From: Clostridiales bacterium
GTDB taxonomy: Bacteria > Bacillota > Clostridia > Christensenellales > Aristaeellaceae
Reading direction: 5' to 3'
DNA length: 64,000 nt
NCBI GenBank assembly: GCA_015056145.1
Contig: SVGY01000006.1
Span: 25,990 to 89,989 of the forward strand
Part shown: positions 33,558 to 42,280 of the stretch, one piece after another
How positions within the stretch are numbered: the stretch's first letter is position 1
Layout: each line of letters begins with the position of its first letter
Notes under the pieces: model-generated
Told to the model about the DNA's origin: nothing
What the model saw: the letters and a program-made list of their open reading frames with translations, nothing else
Database searches by the model: none
Made by a program: the position numbers and the translations under genes

Positions 33558-36500
33558 ATGAAGAAGCTCGTCAGCGTACTTCTGGTGGCTGTGCTTCTGG
33601 CCGGCATGATGCCCGTGATGGGCGCAGCCGTGGCTGAGGACAGCTATGCCGTTGTAAACAGCGGCAACGAGTTCGGCGTTCGTCTCCGTCTCGGCCCCGG
33701 AACCACTTACGACATTATGAACACGCTGCCCAGCGGCACCACCGTGACCATTCTGGAGTCCGGCACCGTCTGGAGCCGCATTCAGGCTGGTACCCAGGTC
33801 GGCTATATGATGAGCAAGTTCCTCGTCTCCGGCGGCACCACCAGCTCTTTCAAGGTGGAAACCAAGGCCACCGTGTACGCAGGCAACGGTCTGCGCACCT
33901 GGCTGCGCTCTTCCGCCAACGGTAAGCGTCTTGGCCTGTACAGCGACGGTACCCCCGTCAGCGTGATCACCAAGGGCGATACCTGGTCCAAGATCATGAT
34001 CGGCTCCAGCGTGGGCTACATGATGACCAAATACCTCAAGTTCGGCGGCAGCGGCTCCTCCGCTCCCAGCACTTCCACCCAGGCTCCCGCCCCTGTGCTG
34101 ACGGATATCACCAGCCTCACGCTGAACTATCCCTACCCCCTGGTAGGCGATACCCTCAAGCCCATCCTTACCCCTGCCAATGCAACCTGCCTCTACGCAT
34201 GGGAAGTGCTCAACGACGACGGCTCCGTGCTGCGCTCTCTGGGCACCAACCCCGTATGCACTCTGGGGCAAGATCTTCTGGGCAGCAAGATCCGCCTTAC
34301 CATCACCGGCACCGGCGATTTTGAAGGCGAGATTCTTTCCGTAATCAGCCAGCCCGTTACCGCCGGCGAAGAGCTGACCGGCGTTGTTATCCGCAACAAC
34401 ACCGCTCCGGAAAGCAAGGCTCCCGCCATCGGCGATGTGCTGGAGGCTGTTACTGCGCCTTCTTCTGCCAATGTGACCTATTCCTGGCGCATCTCCGGCG
34501 AAGAAAAGAGCACCGGCTCCACCTACACCGTAAAAGAAGCCGACAAGGGCAAGAAGATCCAGCTGTATGTTAAGGCTGAGTCTCCCTTCACCGGCGAAGC
34601 AGTGAGCGCCTACACCGGCAAGGTGACCAAGGCTCCCGAAATTACCGGCGTAACCATGAGCACCAATTCCCCCGTGGTGGGCAAGGCCATCACTGCAAGC
34701 CCCGTTCCCTCCACCGTAACCGCTACCTACACCTGGTATGTGGACGGCGTGGCCAAGACCACTGCCTCCAAATATACTCCCACCGCCCGTGATCTTGGCA
34801 AGAAGATCACCGTCAAGGCTGTGGACGCCAACGGCATCAGCGCTATCGGCGAGGCCGAGCAGCCCGTTTCCGATGCCCTGATCAGCTCCGTTTCCATCAA
34901 CAACGCCTCCCCTGCTGTGGGCGAAGTGCTGACGGCTACCGTCAAGCCCGCCGCAGCCAACAAGGATGGCCTTGTAACCTTCACCTGGTATGTGGATGAC
35001 GCCCCTGTAACTCCCTCCGGCTGCGATTACAATCAGTACATCGTTGCCGCTGCCGACCAGGGCAAGCGCATCTACGTTGTGGCAGAAGGCGACGGCACCT
35101 ACGGCGGCAAGGCAACCAGCGGCACCACCAAGGCTGTAACGGAAATGACCAAGCTTCTTGGCGTAAAGCTGGATACCACCACCCCCGTGCTGGACGCTAC
35201 CATCACCGCTACTGTGACCCCCTCCAGCGCCAATGACAGCGGCAATCTGGTATTTGTGTGGTACAAGAACAACGTTCCCTTTGCCACCACCACCAGCCGC
35301 ACCAGCCCCGCTATGACCGAGCAGGAAGTTGGCAAGAAGATTTCTGTGCGTGTCAGCGGCAGCACCCCCTACTATGGCGAAGTGGAAAGCACCCAGACCA
35401 ACGCCGTCAAGGGCGAAGGCCAGGTTGCTCTCAGCGGCCTTGTGGTCGTTACCGAAGGCGCACAGCATGACGCTACCGCCTACCAGCCCCGCATCGGTGA
35501 AACCCTCACCGCTGTAGTCAAGCCCGCCAGCGCCGCCAGCAAAGTGACCTACTCCTGGTTCCTGGGCGATACCTGGCTGGCAGAAGGCGAAACCTTCACC
35601 GTGCCTGAAAAGGTAAACGGCAAGAGCACCGCAGGCAAGTCCCTGAAGGTTATTGCCCGCGACCTTACCGGCCTTTATACCGGCAAGATCACCGTGACCA
35701 CCGCTACCATTTATGCTCCCGCCAAGAAGGATAAGCCTCTGAACATCGATCTGAGCCTGATCGTTCCCAAGGCTGGCGAGCTGCCCATTTCCAGCATCTC
35801 CGGCGATAACTACACCGCCACCATCAAGTGGGATGCCCCCATGGATTCCTTCGGCCGCTTCAAGAAGGATACCGATTACACCGCCACCATTTCCGTAAAG
35901 CCTGCCACCAAGTATTATGTGGACAAAAACAAGATCAACGCTCCTGACAGCAACAGCTTCAGCCAGATTGACCTTACCACCATCAAGGCAAGCTACTCCG
36001 TGGCCGGCGACGCACCTGTGAGCATCTACTCCATCACCGGTCTGGAAGCTCCTGTGGTGGGCGCAACCCCCGATAACACCATCAACTCCACCAGCCAGTT
36101 TGTTGGCTACAGCGTCAAGTGGACCGACGCCGACGGCAATGCCGTAAGCACCTTCAAGGCCGGCGAGATCTACACCGCCGAGATCGTCCTTGAAAAGCTG
36201 GAAGGCTATACCTTCGATGCCGATGTCATCCTCAACGCCGTCGACAGCTCCCTGTTCAGCGTTGCCGGTGCCAGCAAGGCAGTGCTTACCGGTGTGAACA
36301 CCGGCAGCGATCACGCCGTGATCAAGGCCACCTTCGATGCCGCCTCCACCGAGACCAAGGTAATCCTCAGCGTGGACCGCAGCAGCGTGGGCGTTGGCTC
36401 CTCCGCCAAGCTGGTGCAGTGCGAGGCTTACCTGACCAACTACGCCGGCGAGCAGTCCGACCTGAAGTGGGCCTGGACCGTGGATGGCGCCACCAGCGCT

Positions 36501-37697
36501 GATACCAAGATCGATTCCACCGGCCTGTTGACCATTGGCAAGGATGAAGCCCAGGGCAGCACCCTGCGCATCACCGCCAGCGTCAAGATGGACGGCAAGA
36601 ACTATGACGCCAGCGCTTCCATCGCCACCACCGCTGAAGGCGCTACCGACAGCAGCGTGATCACCGTTTCCTTCGTCACCTTCCCCGGCAGCGTGGATGT
36701 GGGCGGCAACGCCACCTTCGCAGCCCGTGTGGACGGTGCCAAGGACGAGACCATCCTCTGGAGCATCAACAGCAGCACTTCCACCATCAACACTGCTGGT
36801 GTGCTGACCGTATCCAAGGACGAAACCGCTGACGTGATCACCGTTACCGCCACCTCCAAGGCACACCCCGACAAGACCGCCGTGGCCGGTATCCGCATCA
36901 TCTATCCTGATGCCGTGGCTGATCCCACCCTCAGCTTCTCCTCTACCGTTTCCACCGCAGCTCCCGGAACCCAGATCAACATCGGCGCAGATCTGACTGC
37001 TCCCGATCAGACCGATTACAAGAGCAAGATCAAGTTCGTGGCCGGCGGCGATGCTGAAATCAGCCTCAAGAACAACGGCGACGGCACCTGCACCATCACC
37101 GTGGGCAGCAGCGCCAAGGACGGCGACGTGGTAACCGTTTCCGCCAGCTATGTGACCACCTCCGGCAAGACCCTGAGCATCTCCACCAACTTCGTGGTGG
37201 TTGTGCCCGAGGGAGACATGGTATCTATCACTCCCGCATCTGCCAACCTCTATCAGGGCCAGCAGTACACCCTTACCGCTGAAACCCTGGACGGCAGCAC
37301 TGTGACCTGGTCCAGCGAGGACGATACCATCGCCACCGTTGATCCCGATACCGGTCTGGTGACCGCTTCTGACAGCAAGGTGGGCAGCGTGAAGATCATC
37401 GCAACCTCCACGCTCTCCGGCGCAAAGGCAGAAGCCACCATTACCGTAAGCGTAAAGCGTACCATGGATGTAAGCGGCAGCAATACTTCCGCCACCGCCA
37501 CCTTCACCGGTTTCGATACTGCGCCCGAAGTAAGCTGGTCTACCAGTGATTCTTCCGTGGCCACCATCGATTCCACCGGTGCCATTACGCTGACCCCCGG
37601 TGAAACCGAGATGACCGTTTCCATTATCGGAAGCGCCACCTATGATGGCATTACCTACAGCGACAGCTACACCATCACGGTTCCCGCCGCTCCGTAA
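33558..37697 (+). CDS. Large secreted surface protein: two SH3b domains plus many Ig-like repeats
   Basis: The 1379-residue protein has a signal peptide (cleaved near residue 26, AAVAE). Two bacterial SH3 domains follow (about 30-95 and 97-160; VRLRLGPGTTYDIMNTLPSGTTVTIL is typical). About 15 beta-rich modules of 70-95 residues make up the rest: the pattern PVVGKALTA...T-TYTWYVDG...A-DLGKKI-V is repeated through about residues 180-720. BIG2-like modules with LTAT-DGSTVTWSS-D-TIATVD...G-V-A lie nearer the C-terminus (about 1215-1379). No LPXTG or membrane anchor is seen, so attachment would rely on the SH3b domains. Codons are strongly biased to GC-ending forms, typical of high expression. Confidence 0.9.
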   Translation: MKKLVSVLLVAVLLAGMMPVMGAAVAEDSYAVVNSGNEFGVRLRLGPGTTYDIMNTLPSGTTVTILESGTVWSRIQAGTQVGYMMSKFLVSGGTTSSFKVETKATVYAGNGLRTWLRSSANGKRLGLYSDGTPVSVITKGDTWSKIMIGSSVGYMMTKYLKFGGSGSSAPSTSTQAPAPVLTDITSLTLNYPYPLVGDTLKPILTPANATCLYAWEVLNDDGSVLRSLGTNPVCTLGQDLLGSKIRLTITGTGDFEGEILSVISQPVTAGEELTGVVIRNNTAPESKAPAIGDVLEAVTAPSSANVTYSWRISGEEKSTGSTYTVKEADKGKKIQLYVKAESPFTGEAVSAYTGKVTKAPEITGVTMSTNSPVVGKAITASPVPSTVTATYTWYVDGVAKTTASKYTPTARDLGKKITVKAVDANGISAIGEAEQPVSDALISSVSINNASPAVGEVLTATVKPAAANKDGLVTFTWYVDDAPVTPSGCDYNQYIVAAADQGKRIYVVAEGDGTYGGKATSGTTKAVTEMTKLLGVKLDTTTPVLDATITATVTPSSANDSGNLVFVWYKNNVPFATTTSRTSPAMTEQEVGKKISVRVSGSTPYYGEVESTQTNAVKGEGQVALSGLVVVTEGAQHDATAYQPRIGETLTAVVKPASAASKVTYSWFLGDTWLAEGETFTVPEKVNGKSTAGKSLKVIARDLTGLYTGKITVTTATIYAPAKKDKPLNIDLSLIVPKAGELPISSISGDNYTATIKWDAPMDSFGRFKKDTDYTATISVKPATKYYVDKNKINAPDSNSFSQIDLTTIKASYSVAGDAPVSIYSITGLEAPVVGATPDNTINSTSQFVGYSVKWTDADGNAVSTFKAGEIYTAEIVLEKLEGYTFDADVILNAVDSSLFSVAGASKAVLTGVNTGSDHAVIKATFDAASTETKVILSVDRSSVGVGSSAKLVQCEAYLTNYAGEQSDLKWAWTVDGATSADTKIDSTGLLTIGKDEAQGSTLRITASVKMDGKNYDASASIATTAEGATDSSVITVSFVTFPGSVDVGGNATFAARVDGAKDETILWSINSSTSTINTAGVLTVSKDETADVITVTATSKAHPDKTAVAGIRIIYPDAVADPTLSFSSTVSTAAPGTQINIGADLTAPDQTDYKSKIKFVAGGDAEISLKNNGDGTCTITVGSSAKDGDVVTVSASYVTTSGKTLSISTNFVVVVPEGDMVSITPASANLYQGQQYTLTAETLDGSTVTWSSEDDTIATVDPDTGLVTASDSKVGSVKIIATSTLSGAKAEATITVSVKRTMDVSGSNTSATATFTGFDTAPEVSWSTSDSSVATIDSTGAITLTPGETEMTVSIIGSATYDGITYSDSYTITVPAAP

Positions 37698-37717
37698 GGA
37701 AATCATCACAAACCCAT

Positions 37718-37753
37718 GCCCTGCAAGGCTTCAGCCCTGCAGGGCTTTTCTTG
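37718..37753 (+). terminator. Terminator after the large surface protein
   Basis: Stem GCCCTGCA / TGCAGGGC followed by TTTTCTTG. Confidence 0.7.
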
Positions 37754-37794
37754 TACAGGGCAAGCTTTTCTGCCCGGCACCGGGTGTAGGATTC

Positions 37795-37854
37795 CATATG
37801 AAAAGCGCAGCTGCTACCGTTACAGGAACGGCAAACAACTGCGCTTTTCATATG
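37795..37854. repeat. Perfect 16-bp inverted repeat with a nested hairpin
   Basis: Arms CATATGAAAAGCGCAG (37795-37810) and its exact complement (37839-37854); inside is a second stem CCGTT / AACGG (37817-37831). AAAAGCGCAG...CTGCGCTTTT makes it a probable bidirectional terminator for the convergent glycosyltransferase gene. Confidence 0.75.
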
Positions 37855-37877
37855 CAAGATCTGATTCGTGTTTCTAT

Positions 37878-38993
37878 TCAGCCGATGGCTTTCTTCATTT
37901 CCTGAACGATGGACAGGGCAGCGCTGCCCTTGGCGTCACGGAGCAGGGTCTGCGCCATAGCATCAAGACGGCTGGGATGGTTCATGAGCCCAATGCAGGC
38001 ATCTGCGACTTCCCGGGGTGTATCGCCGCTGACTGCCATGCCTTGATTGGTAAAGTATCGAAGATTGCCTGACTCGCATCCGGCTACTGCGTTCACAAAA
38101 ACCATGGGGACGGCGGCGGCCATGGCCTCGGAAGTGCTCAATCCACCAGGTTTGGTCAGGAACAAATCCGAAGCTGCCAACAGGCCGGGCATGTTCTGTT
38201 CAAAACCTCGGATATGGACCCGGGACTGGAAGGCATATTCCTGTTTCAGCGCCCGGCGCAATTCTTCATTGGTGCCGCAAACCACTGTAATCTCCCAGGC
38301 AGGAGGCAGAGAAGGGACGATCATCCGGAGAATTTCCGCAACAGGGCCGCAGCCCATACTTCCGCAGACCACCAGCAGATGCCTGCATTCCGGCGACAAA
38401 CCGACGGAAACTTTAGCATGCCGCTTATCTGCAACCGGTACAAATGCCGCCCGGACAGGGATACCATAAGGCCGCAGTTTTTCTTCGTCGATCCCGGCAG
38501 AGAGAAAATCTTCGGTCAATGACGGGTGAGGAATGAAATACAGCTCCAGATCCGTGCCATTCACGCCGGGGGTACAGGAGTAATCCGTAGCTACAAAGGC
38601 GGAGCAAGGGGAAAGCTTTTCTTTCTGAAGGGCAGATGTGAGGATCATGGCAGCAAGCACATGGGTGCAAAACACGCCATCATAGCCGCCTTGACGGATA
38701 CAGCGTCCTACGGCCTTGCTGCCCAGGCTCATGACTCGGTAGATGAGATGCCTTGGCGCAAATAGCCTGGGATGCTTTTCCAGAAAACGATAGCCGGCAT
38801 CTGAACGCCCGGGCCTTTTGCGGTAGGTTCGATCGTGAGAACGGGCGATCATCCGGGAAAGCCTTTGAGATACCAAGGCAAACACATCCGTAATATCACA
38901 CTGACAGCCGCAGAGGGATGCAGCCTCCCGAAGGGCACTGGCACAGGAGTTGTGGCCCTGACCTGTGTTGGCGCTCAGAACGAGTAGCTTCAT
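37878..38993 (-). CDS. Diacylglycerol glycosyltransferase-like GT28 (MGDG synthase/UgtP type)
   Basis: The 371-residue GT-B enzyme starts with the MGDG-synthase pattern LVLSANTGQGHNSCASAL (residues 3-20). It has CTHVLAAMILTSAL and VATDYSC in the N-domain, and LVVCGSMGCGP and LFLTKPGGLSTSEAMAAAVPMVFVN in the C-domain UDP-sugar site. It would add a sugar from UDP-sugar to diacylglycerol, giving a membrane glycolipid or an LTA anchor. Its ATG overlaps the acyltransferase stop by four bases (ATGA). Confidence 0.88.
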   Translation of the reverse strand: MKLLVLSANTGQGHNSCASALREAASLCGCQCDITDVFALVSQRLSRMIARSHDRTYRKRPGRSDAGYRFLEKHPRLFAPRHLIYRVMSLGSKAVGRCIRQGGYDGVFCTHVLAAMILTSALQKEKLSPCSAFVATDYSCTPGVNGTDLELYFIPHPSLTEDFLSAGIDEEKLRPYGIPVRAAFVPVADKRHAKVSVGLSPECRHLLVVCGSMGCGPVAEILRMIVPSLPPAWEITVVCGTNEELRRALKQEYAFQSRVHIRGFEQNMPGLLAASDLFLTKPGGLSTSEAMAAAVPMVFVNAVAGCESGNLRYFTNQGMAVSGDTPREVADACIGLMNHPSRLDAMAQTLLRDAKGSAALSIVQEMKKAIG

Positions 38994-39742
38994 AGTGCAC
39001 CTCTCTCAACGGACGGGGCGGGTCCCAATACATCCTCCGCCATGGAGAGCAGCTGACCGTGCAGGCTGTCCACCAGCTTGCCGCATTCCTCAGAGGCCTT
39101 GCCCGTGCCGTAGCGTACCGGCTGGCCGAAACGAAGGCTGCGATGCTTTTTATCCACATAAACGGGGCAGAAAAGCGCATTTCCTCCGGTTTTTCTGCGG
39201 TAGTATTCGCCAATGAGCGCAAAACTGCGGAAAAAATCCGTGACCCAGCCCTTGGAATACTTGGGCAGGGCCGTTTCCGGGAAAAGAACGATATTCTCAC
39301 CCTGGGTCATCGCCTGCACCGAATCCTCAATGGCATGCATCTGTTTTGCCAGGTTGTCGTGATATACGGCGATGGGCTGAAAGCGGCGAATGACCCTTTC
39401 AACTGCCGGTGCCACAAAGCCAAGAACCCGACGTGCGCCTTTTTCGGAAAGAAATGGGAAGGTGTGTTGAAACCCGATGATCATTTTATCGATGCTGTCC
39501 GTAGCGTTGACAACGATGCTGTTGACCCATACACGGTAGCTCATCGGCAGGGAGAGCGCAATGGAAGCAGGGCCGAATAGCTCGTAATGATTGCACACAA
39601 AAACCACCGGTTCTTTCAGCTGTTGGATGGAGTCGGGCACCTTACATCTGCAGCCGAAAAAAGGCTTGAGGGTATAGCCCAGCACACGCATGCCAAAAGT
39701 CTGAAAGCCGTTGCGCTTGTAAAGAGGTTTGATGATCTCCAC
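38990..39742 (-). CDS. PlsC-like acyltransferase with altered HX4D motif
   Basis: The 250-residue protein aligns with 1-acylglycerol-3-phosphate acyltransferases: VFVCNHYELFGP (47-58) corresponds to motif I and IVLFPETALP (151-160) to motif III. The catalytic aspartate of NHX4D is replaced by G57, although H52 is kept. It may use another acid (E54 is close), act on an unusual substrate, or be inactive. GTG 39742 has AGGAGG. It sits between a CDP-alcohol phosphatidyltransferase and a lipid glycosyltransferase. Confidence 0.82.
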   Translation of the reverse strand: MEIIKPLYKRNGFQTFGMRVLGYTLKPFFGCRCKVPDSIQQLKEPVVFVCNHYELFGPASIALSLPMSYRVWVNSIVVNATDSIDKMIIGFQHTFPFLSEKGARRVLGFVAPAVERVIRRFQPIAVYHDNLAKQMHAIEDSVQAMTQGENIVLFPETALPKYSKGWVTDFFRSFALIGEYYRRKTGGNALFCPVYVDKKHRSLRFGQPVRYGTGKASEECGKLVDSLHGQLLSMAEDVLGPAPSVERGAL

Positions 39743-39760
39743 TTTTGCACACCTCCTGAA

Positions 39761-40348
39761 TCAGGCGGGATCGTTATTTTTTGCCTGGTCTGCCTTGCGG
39801 ATCAGCGAATGGTTTCTGATAAGATACAGCGCACAGGAAAGAAGCATCATCCCTGCGCAGAGCAAAATCAGCCATCGGGAAACGGAAACAGGTACCCTCT
39901 GCCAGAAAAGATGAACCAACATAACACCATACAGAAAAACCGTGGTGGCCTTTCCGTGCCATACGGCGCCATATACCTTGCCGGTTCTGCGGATCACCTC
40001 AAGGCTGCTCAGCCCCACGACCATCTCCTTGAGGAAGAGCAGGATAAAAGGCAGCAGCATCAGCGGATACCGATTGATGAGGCAAAAAAGCACAAAAGCC
40101 TGTGTCAGCTTGTCCGCAATGGGATCCAGCGCCTTTCCCAGGTCGCTGGTCATATTGCATTTTCTGGCAATGATTCCGTCGGCTATATCGGTTGCACCGG
40201 AAAGAAGAAGCAAAAGCGCTGTGAGGAGAGCATTCTGCTTTTTCAGATATACCCAGAGAATCAATGGGATCAGAGCGATCCTGAGGAGGGAAAGAAGGTT
40301 GGGAACGGTGAAAATGCCATTGATTTCTTTTGAAGGCCGGGATTTCAT
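39761..40348 (-). CDS. CDP-alcohol phosphatidyltransferase (PgsA-like)
   Basis: The 195-residue membrane enzyme carries the complete signature DGIIAR...G...D...D (DGX2ARX8GX3DX3D) at about residues 57-79, and about five helices. It would join CDP-diacylglycerol with an alcohol such as glycerol-3-phosphate. First gene of the three-gene lipid operon, with 18 bases to the acyltransferase. ATG 40348 has AGGAGG 9 bases upstream. Confidence 0.9.
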   Translation of the reverse strand: MKSRPSKEINGIFTVPNLLSLLRIALIPLILWVYLKKQNALLTALLLLLSGATDIADGIIARKCNMTSDLGKALDPIADKLTQAFVLFCLINRYPLMLLPFILLFLKEMVVGLSSLEVIRRTGKVYGAVWHGKATTVFLYGVMLVHLFWQRVPVSVSRWLILLCAGMMLLSCALYLIRNHSLIRKADQAKNNDPA

Positions 40349-40458
40349 GGACAAATGCCTCCTGTATTTTTTTGGAGCATAAGTATTGTATTTGCAAAAA
40401 AGAAACTGAAAAGAAACTTGGAAAAACCTGCATCCAGGCCCTCGCAGGCCCCAAAAGG

Positions 40459-40488
40459 TTGACGTTTTCCCCGGAAGCGATATATAAT
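40459..40488 (+). promoter_or_regulatory. Promoter for the small membrane protein-secD-secF operon
   Basis: TTGACG (40459-40464), 18-base spacer, consensus TATAAT (40483-40488). Confidence 0.6.
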
Positions 40489-40522
40489 AGCCATACGTTA
40501 AGGCAGGAAGGGAGGCAGCTAT

Positions 40523-40861
40523 GTGAAGGACAGCGACTGGTTTGTACCGGCAGGTCTTCTGCTCTTTGCGGCGCTCCTTTTAAGCTGCCTGGTATGCGGC
40601 CCGGAAGCCGAACCCCCGGCGCAGCCTTCTATACCGGAAAAAATCCAATTTGCCTCTCTTCAGGCTCCCTGTTCCGAACCCGGCGGAGTTCCCGGAGGGG
40701 ATTGCATTCCGGATTTTCGTCTCAGGGTGCAGAGGCAGCTTGAGGAAGAAAAAGAACCGCTCCCCTCGGTGACCGGCGATTCCAACGGCAGGGTTCTGTG
40801 GGGCTCCGCATATCTGAAATGCGCTTACATGCTGTTCCGCCAGAGCGTAGCAGCCGGCTGA
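40523..40861 (+). CDS. Small single-span membrane protein, unknown
   Basis: The 112-residue product has one N-terminal hydrophobic helix (about residues 8-26, PAGLLLFAALLLSCLVCG) followed by a proline-rich and acidic region. I do not recognise the family. GTG 40523 is preceded by GGGAGG and a good promoter, which supports a real gene. It occupies the place where yajC often precedes secD, but no YajC sequence pattern is seen. Confidence 0.6.
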   Translation: MKDSDWFVPAGLLLFAALLLSCLVCGPEAEPPAQPSIPEKIQFASLQAPCSEPGGVPGGDCIPDFRLRVQRQLEEEKEPLPSVTGDSNGRVLWGSAYLKCAYMLFRQSVAAG

Positions 40862-40922
40862 AAAGGCATCATCAGTACGGAAACACTCTCAACATCATTT
40901 TTGGAAGGATGGTTGACAAAGA

Positions 40923-42278
40923 ATGAAAGTCAGCAATCGCCGCAAGGCAACGCTCAGCAAGCGGACAAGCTCCGTCATTGCGCTGTGCGTGGTACTGGTC
41001 ATTACTGTGGCCCTTGGTTTTCTGGGCCTGAACGGCTGCAAGCTGGATAAGGACGGCGAATACCGTCTGCTGAACTGGCTGCCCACCACCGATGCAGAAA
41101 ACTGGCCCAAGCCCATTTCTCTGGGGCTTGACCTGCGGGGCGGCATGTATGTGGAATACGAAGCTACCATGAGCGACGAACTGAAAGCCCAGGGGCTGGA
41201 CTATGACATGCTGCTGGAATCCACCATGAACATCATGCAGGACCGTATCAGCGAAAAGGCCAGCGAAGCCACCGTTACCCGGCTGGGCAGCAACGGCATC
41301 CGTGTGGAGATCCCCGATGTGACCGATCCTGCCGCTGTGCTGGAGCTGATCGGCACCCCTGCCAAGCTGGAGTTCCTGGACCCCGATGGCAATGTATTTA
41401 TGGATGGTTCCTACCTGCAGACCGCTTCCCGCTCTGTGGATGAGGACGGCAAACCCTGCATCGTTTTCCTTCTCAACAAGGAAGGCGAGAAGCTCTTTGG
41501 CGATATGACCGCCGCCAACATCGGCAAAGTGATCAGCATTCGCCTTGACGGCATGACCCTTATGGAGCCCACCATCAACGAGCCCATCTACGGCGGTCAG
41601 GTACAGATCACCGGCGATTTTGAGGCAGAGCAGTGCGAGAACTACGCCCTTCAGCTGCAAAGCGGCGCACTGCCCCTGGACCTGCGTCAGGACAAGCTGG
41701 ACACCATCTCCGCCACCCTTGGCGACGATGCTCTCGTTACCAGCGTGAAAGCCGCCATCATCGGCATCGGTATCGTTATGCTGATCATGCTGCTGCGCTA
41801 CCGTCTGTGCGGTCTCGTGGCTGACTGGGCCCTTTGCCTGTACATCATCATTCTGTTCCTGCTGCTGGCCGTGGTGCCCAGCATTCAGCTGACCCTGCCC
41901 GGCATCGCCGGTATCATTCTGGGCATCGGTATGGCCGTGGATGCCAACGTGGTTATCTTCGAGCGCATCAAGGAAGAAGTGCGTCAGGGCCGGCCCATGA
42001 TCCACGCCGTTCGTATCGGCTTTAAGAACGCCATGAGCGCCATTATCGACGCAAACGTGACCACCATCATCGCCTCCTTCGTGCTGATGATCTTCGGCAC
42101 CGGCTCCGTACAGGGCTTTGCCGTAACGCTGCTTCTGAGCGTTATTACCAGCATGCTTTCCGCCATCCTCATCACCCGGTTCCTGCTGATGCGCTTTGTG
42201 CGTATCTGGAAAAACCCTTCCCTGTATGTTGCGGCTGCAAAGCCTGCGGCGGATTCCATTCCTGAGGAGGCGAAGTGA
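40923..42278 (+). CDS. secD: Protein translocase subunit SecD
   Basis: The 451-residue membrane protein has an N-terminal helix, the LGLDLRGGMYVEYE motif (about 67-80), the extracytoplasmic P1 region, and the C-terminal five-helix block with LPGIAGIILGIGMAVDANVVIFERIKEE (D and GxAVDANV motif). SecD works with SecF to use the proton or sodium gradient to complete protein export. secF overlaps or abuts its stop. Confidence 0.97.
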   Translation: MKVSNRRKATLSKRTSSVIALCVVLVITVALGFLGLNGCKLDKDGEYRLLNWLPTTDAENWPKPISLGLDLRGGMYVEYEATMSDELKAQGLDYDMLLESTMNIMQDRISEKASEATVTRLGSNGIRVEIPDVTDPAAVLELIGTPAKLEFLDPDGNVFMDGSYLQTASRSVDEDGKPCIVFLLNKEGEKLFGDMTAANIGKVISIRLDGMTLMEPTINEPIYGGQVQITGDFEAEQCENYALQLQSGALPLDLRQDKLDTISATLGDDALVTSVKAAIIGIGIVMLIMLLRYRLCGLVADWALCLYIIILFLLLAVVPSIQLTLPGIAGIILGIGMAVDANVVIFERIKEEVRQGRPMIHAVRIGFKNAMSAIIDANVTTIIASFVLMIFGTGSVQGFAVTLLLSVITSMLSAILITRFLLMRFVRIWKNPSLYVAAAKPAADSIPEEAK

Positions 42279-42280
42279 TC

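Noticed and set aside
33471..37709. A 1412-codon open frame antisense to the large surface protein
   Set aside because: It is the exact shadow of a highly codon-biased gene. Its composition is Gly/His/Ala-rich with no domains, no ribosome site at its start and no promoter; the sense strand has a signal peptide and known domains.
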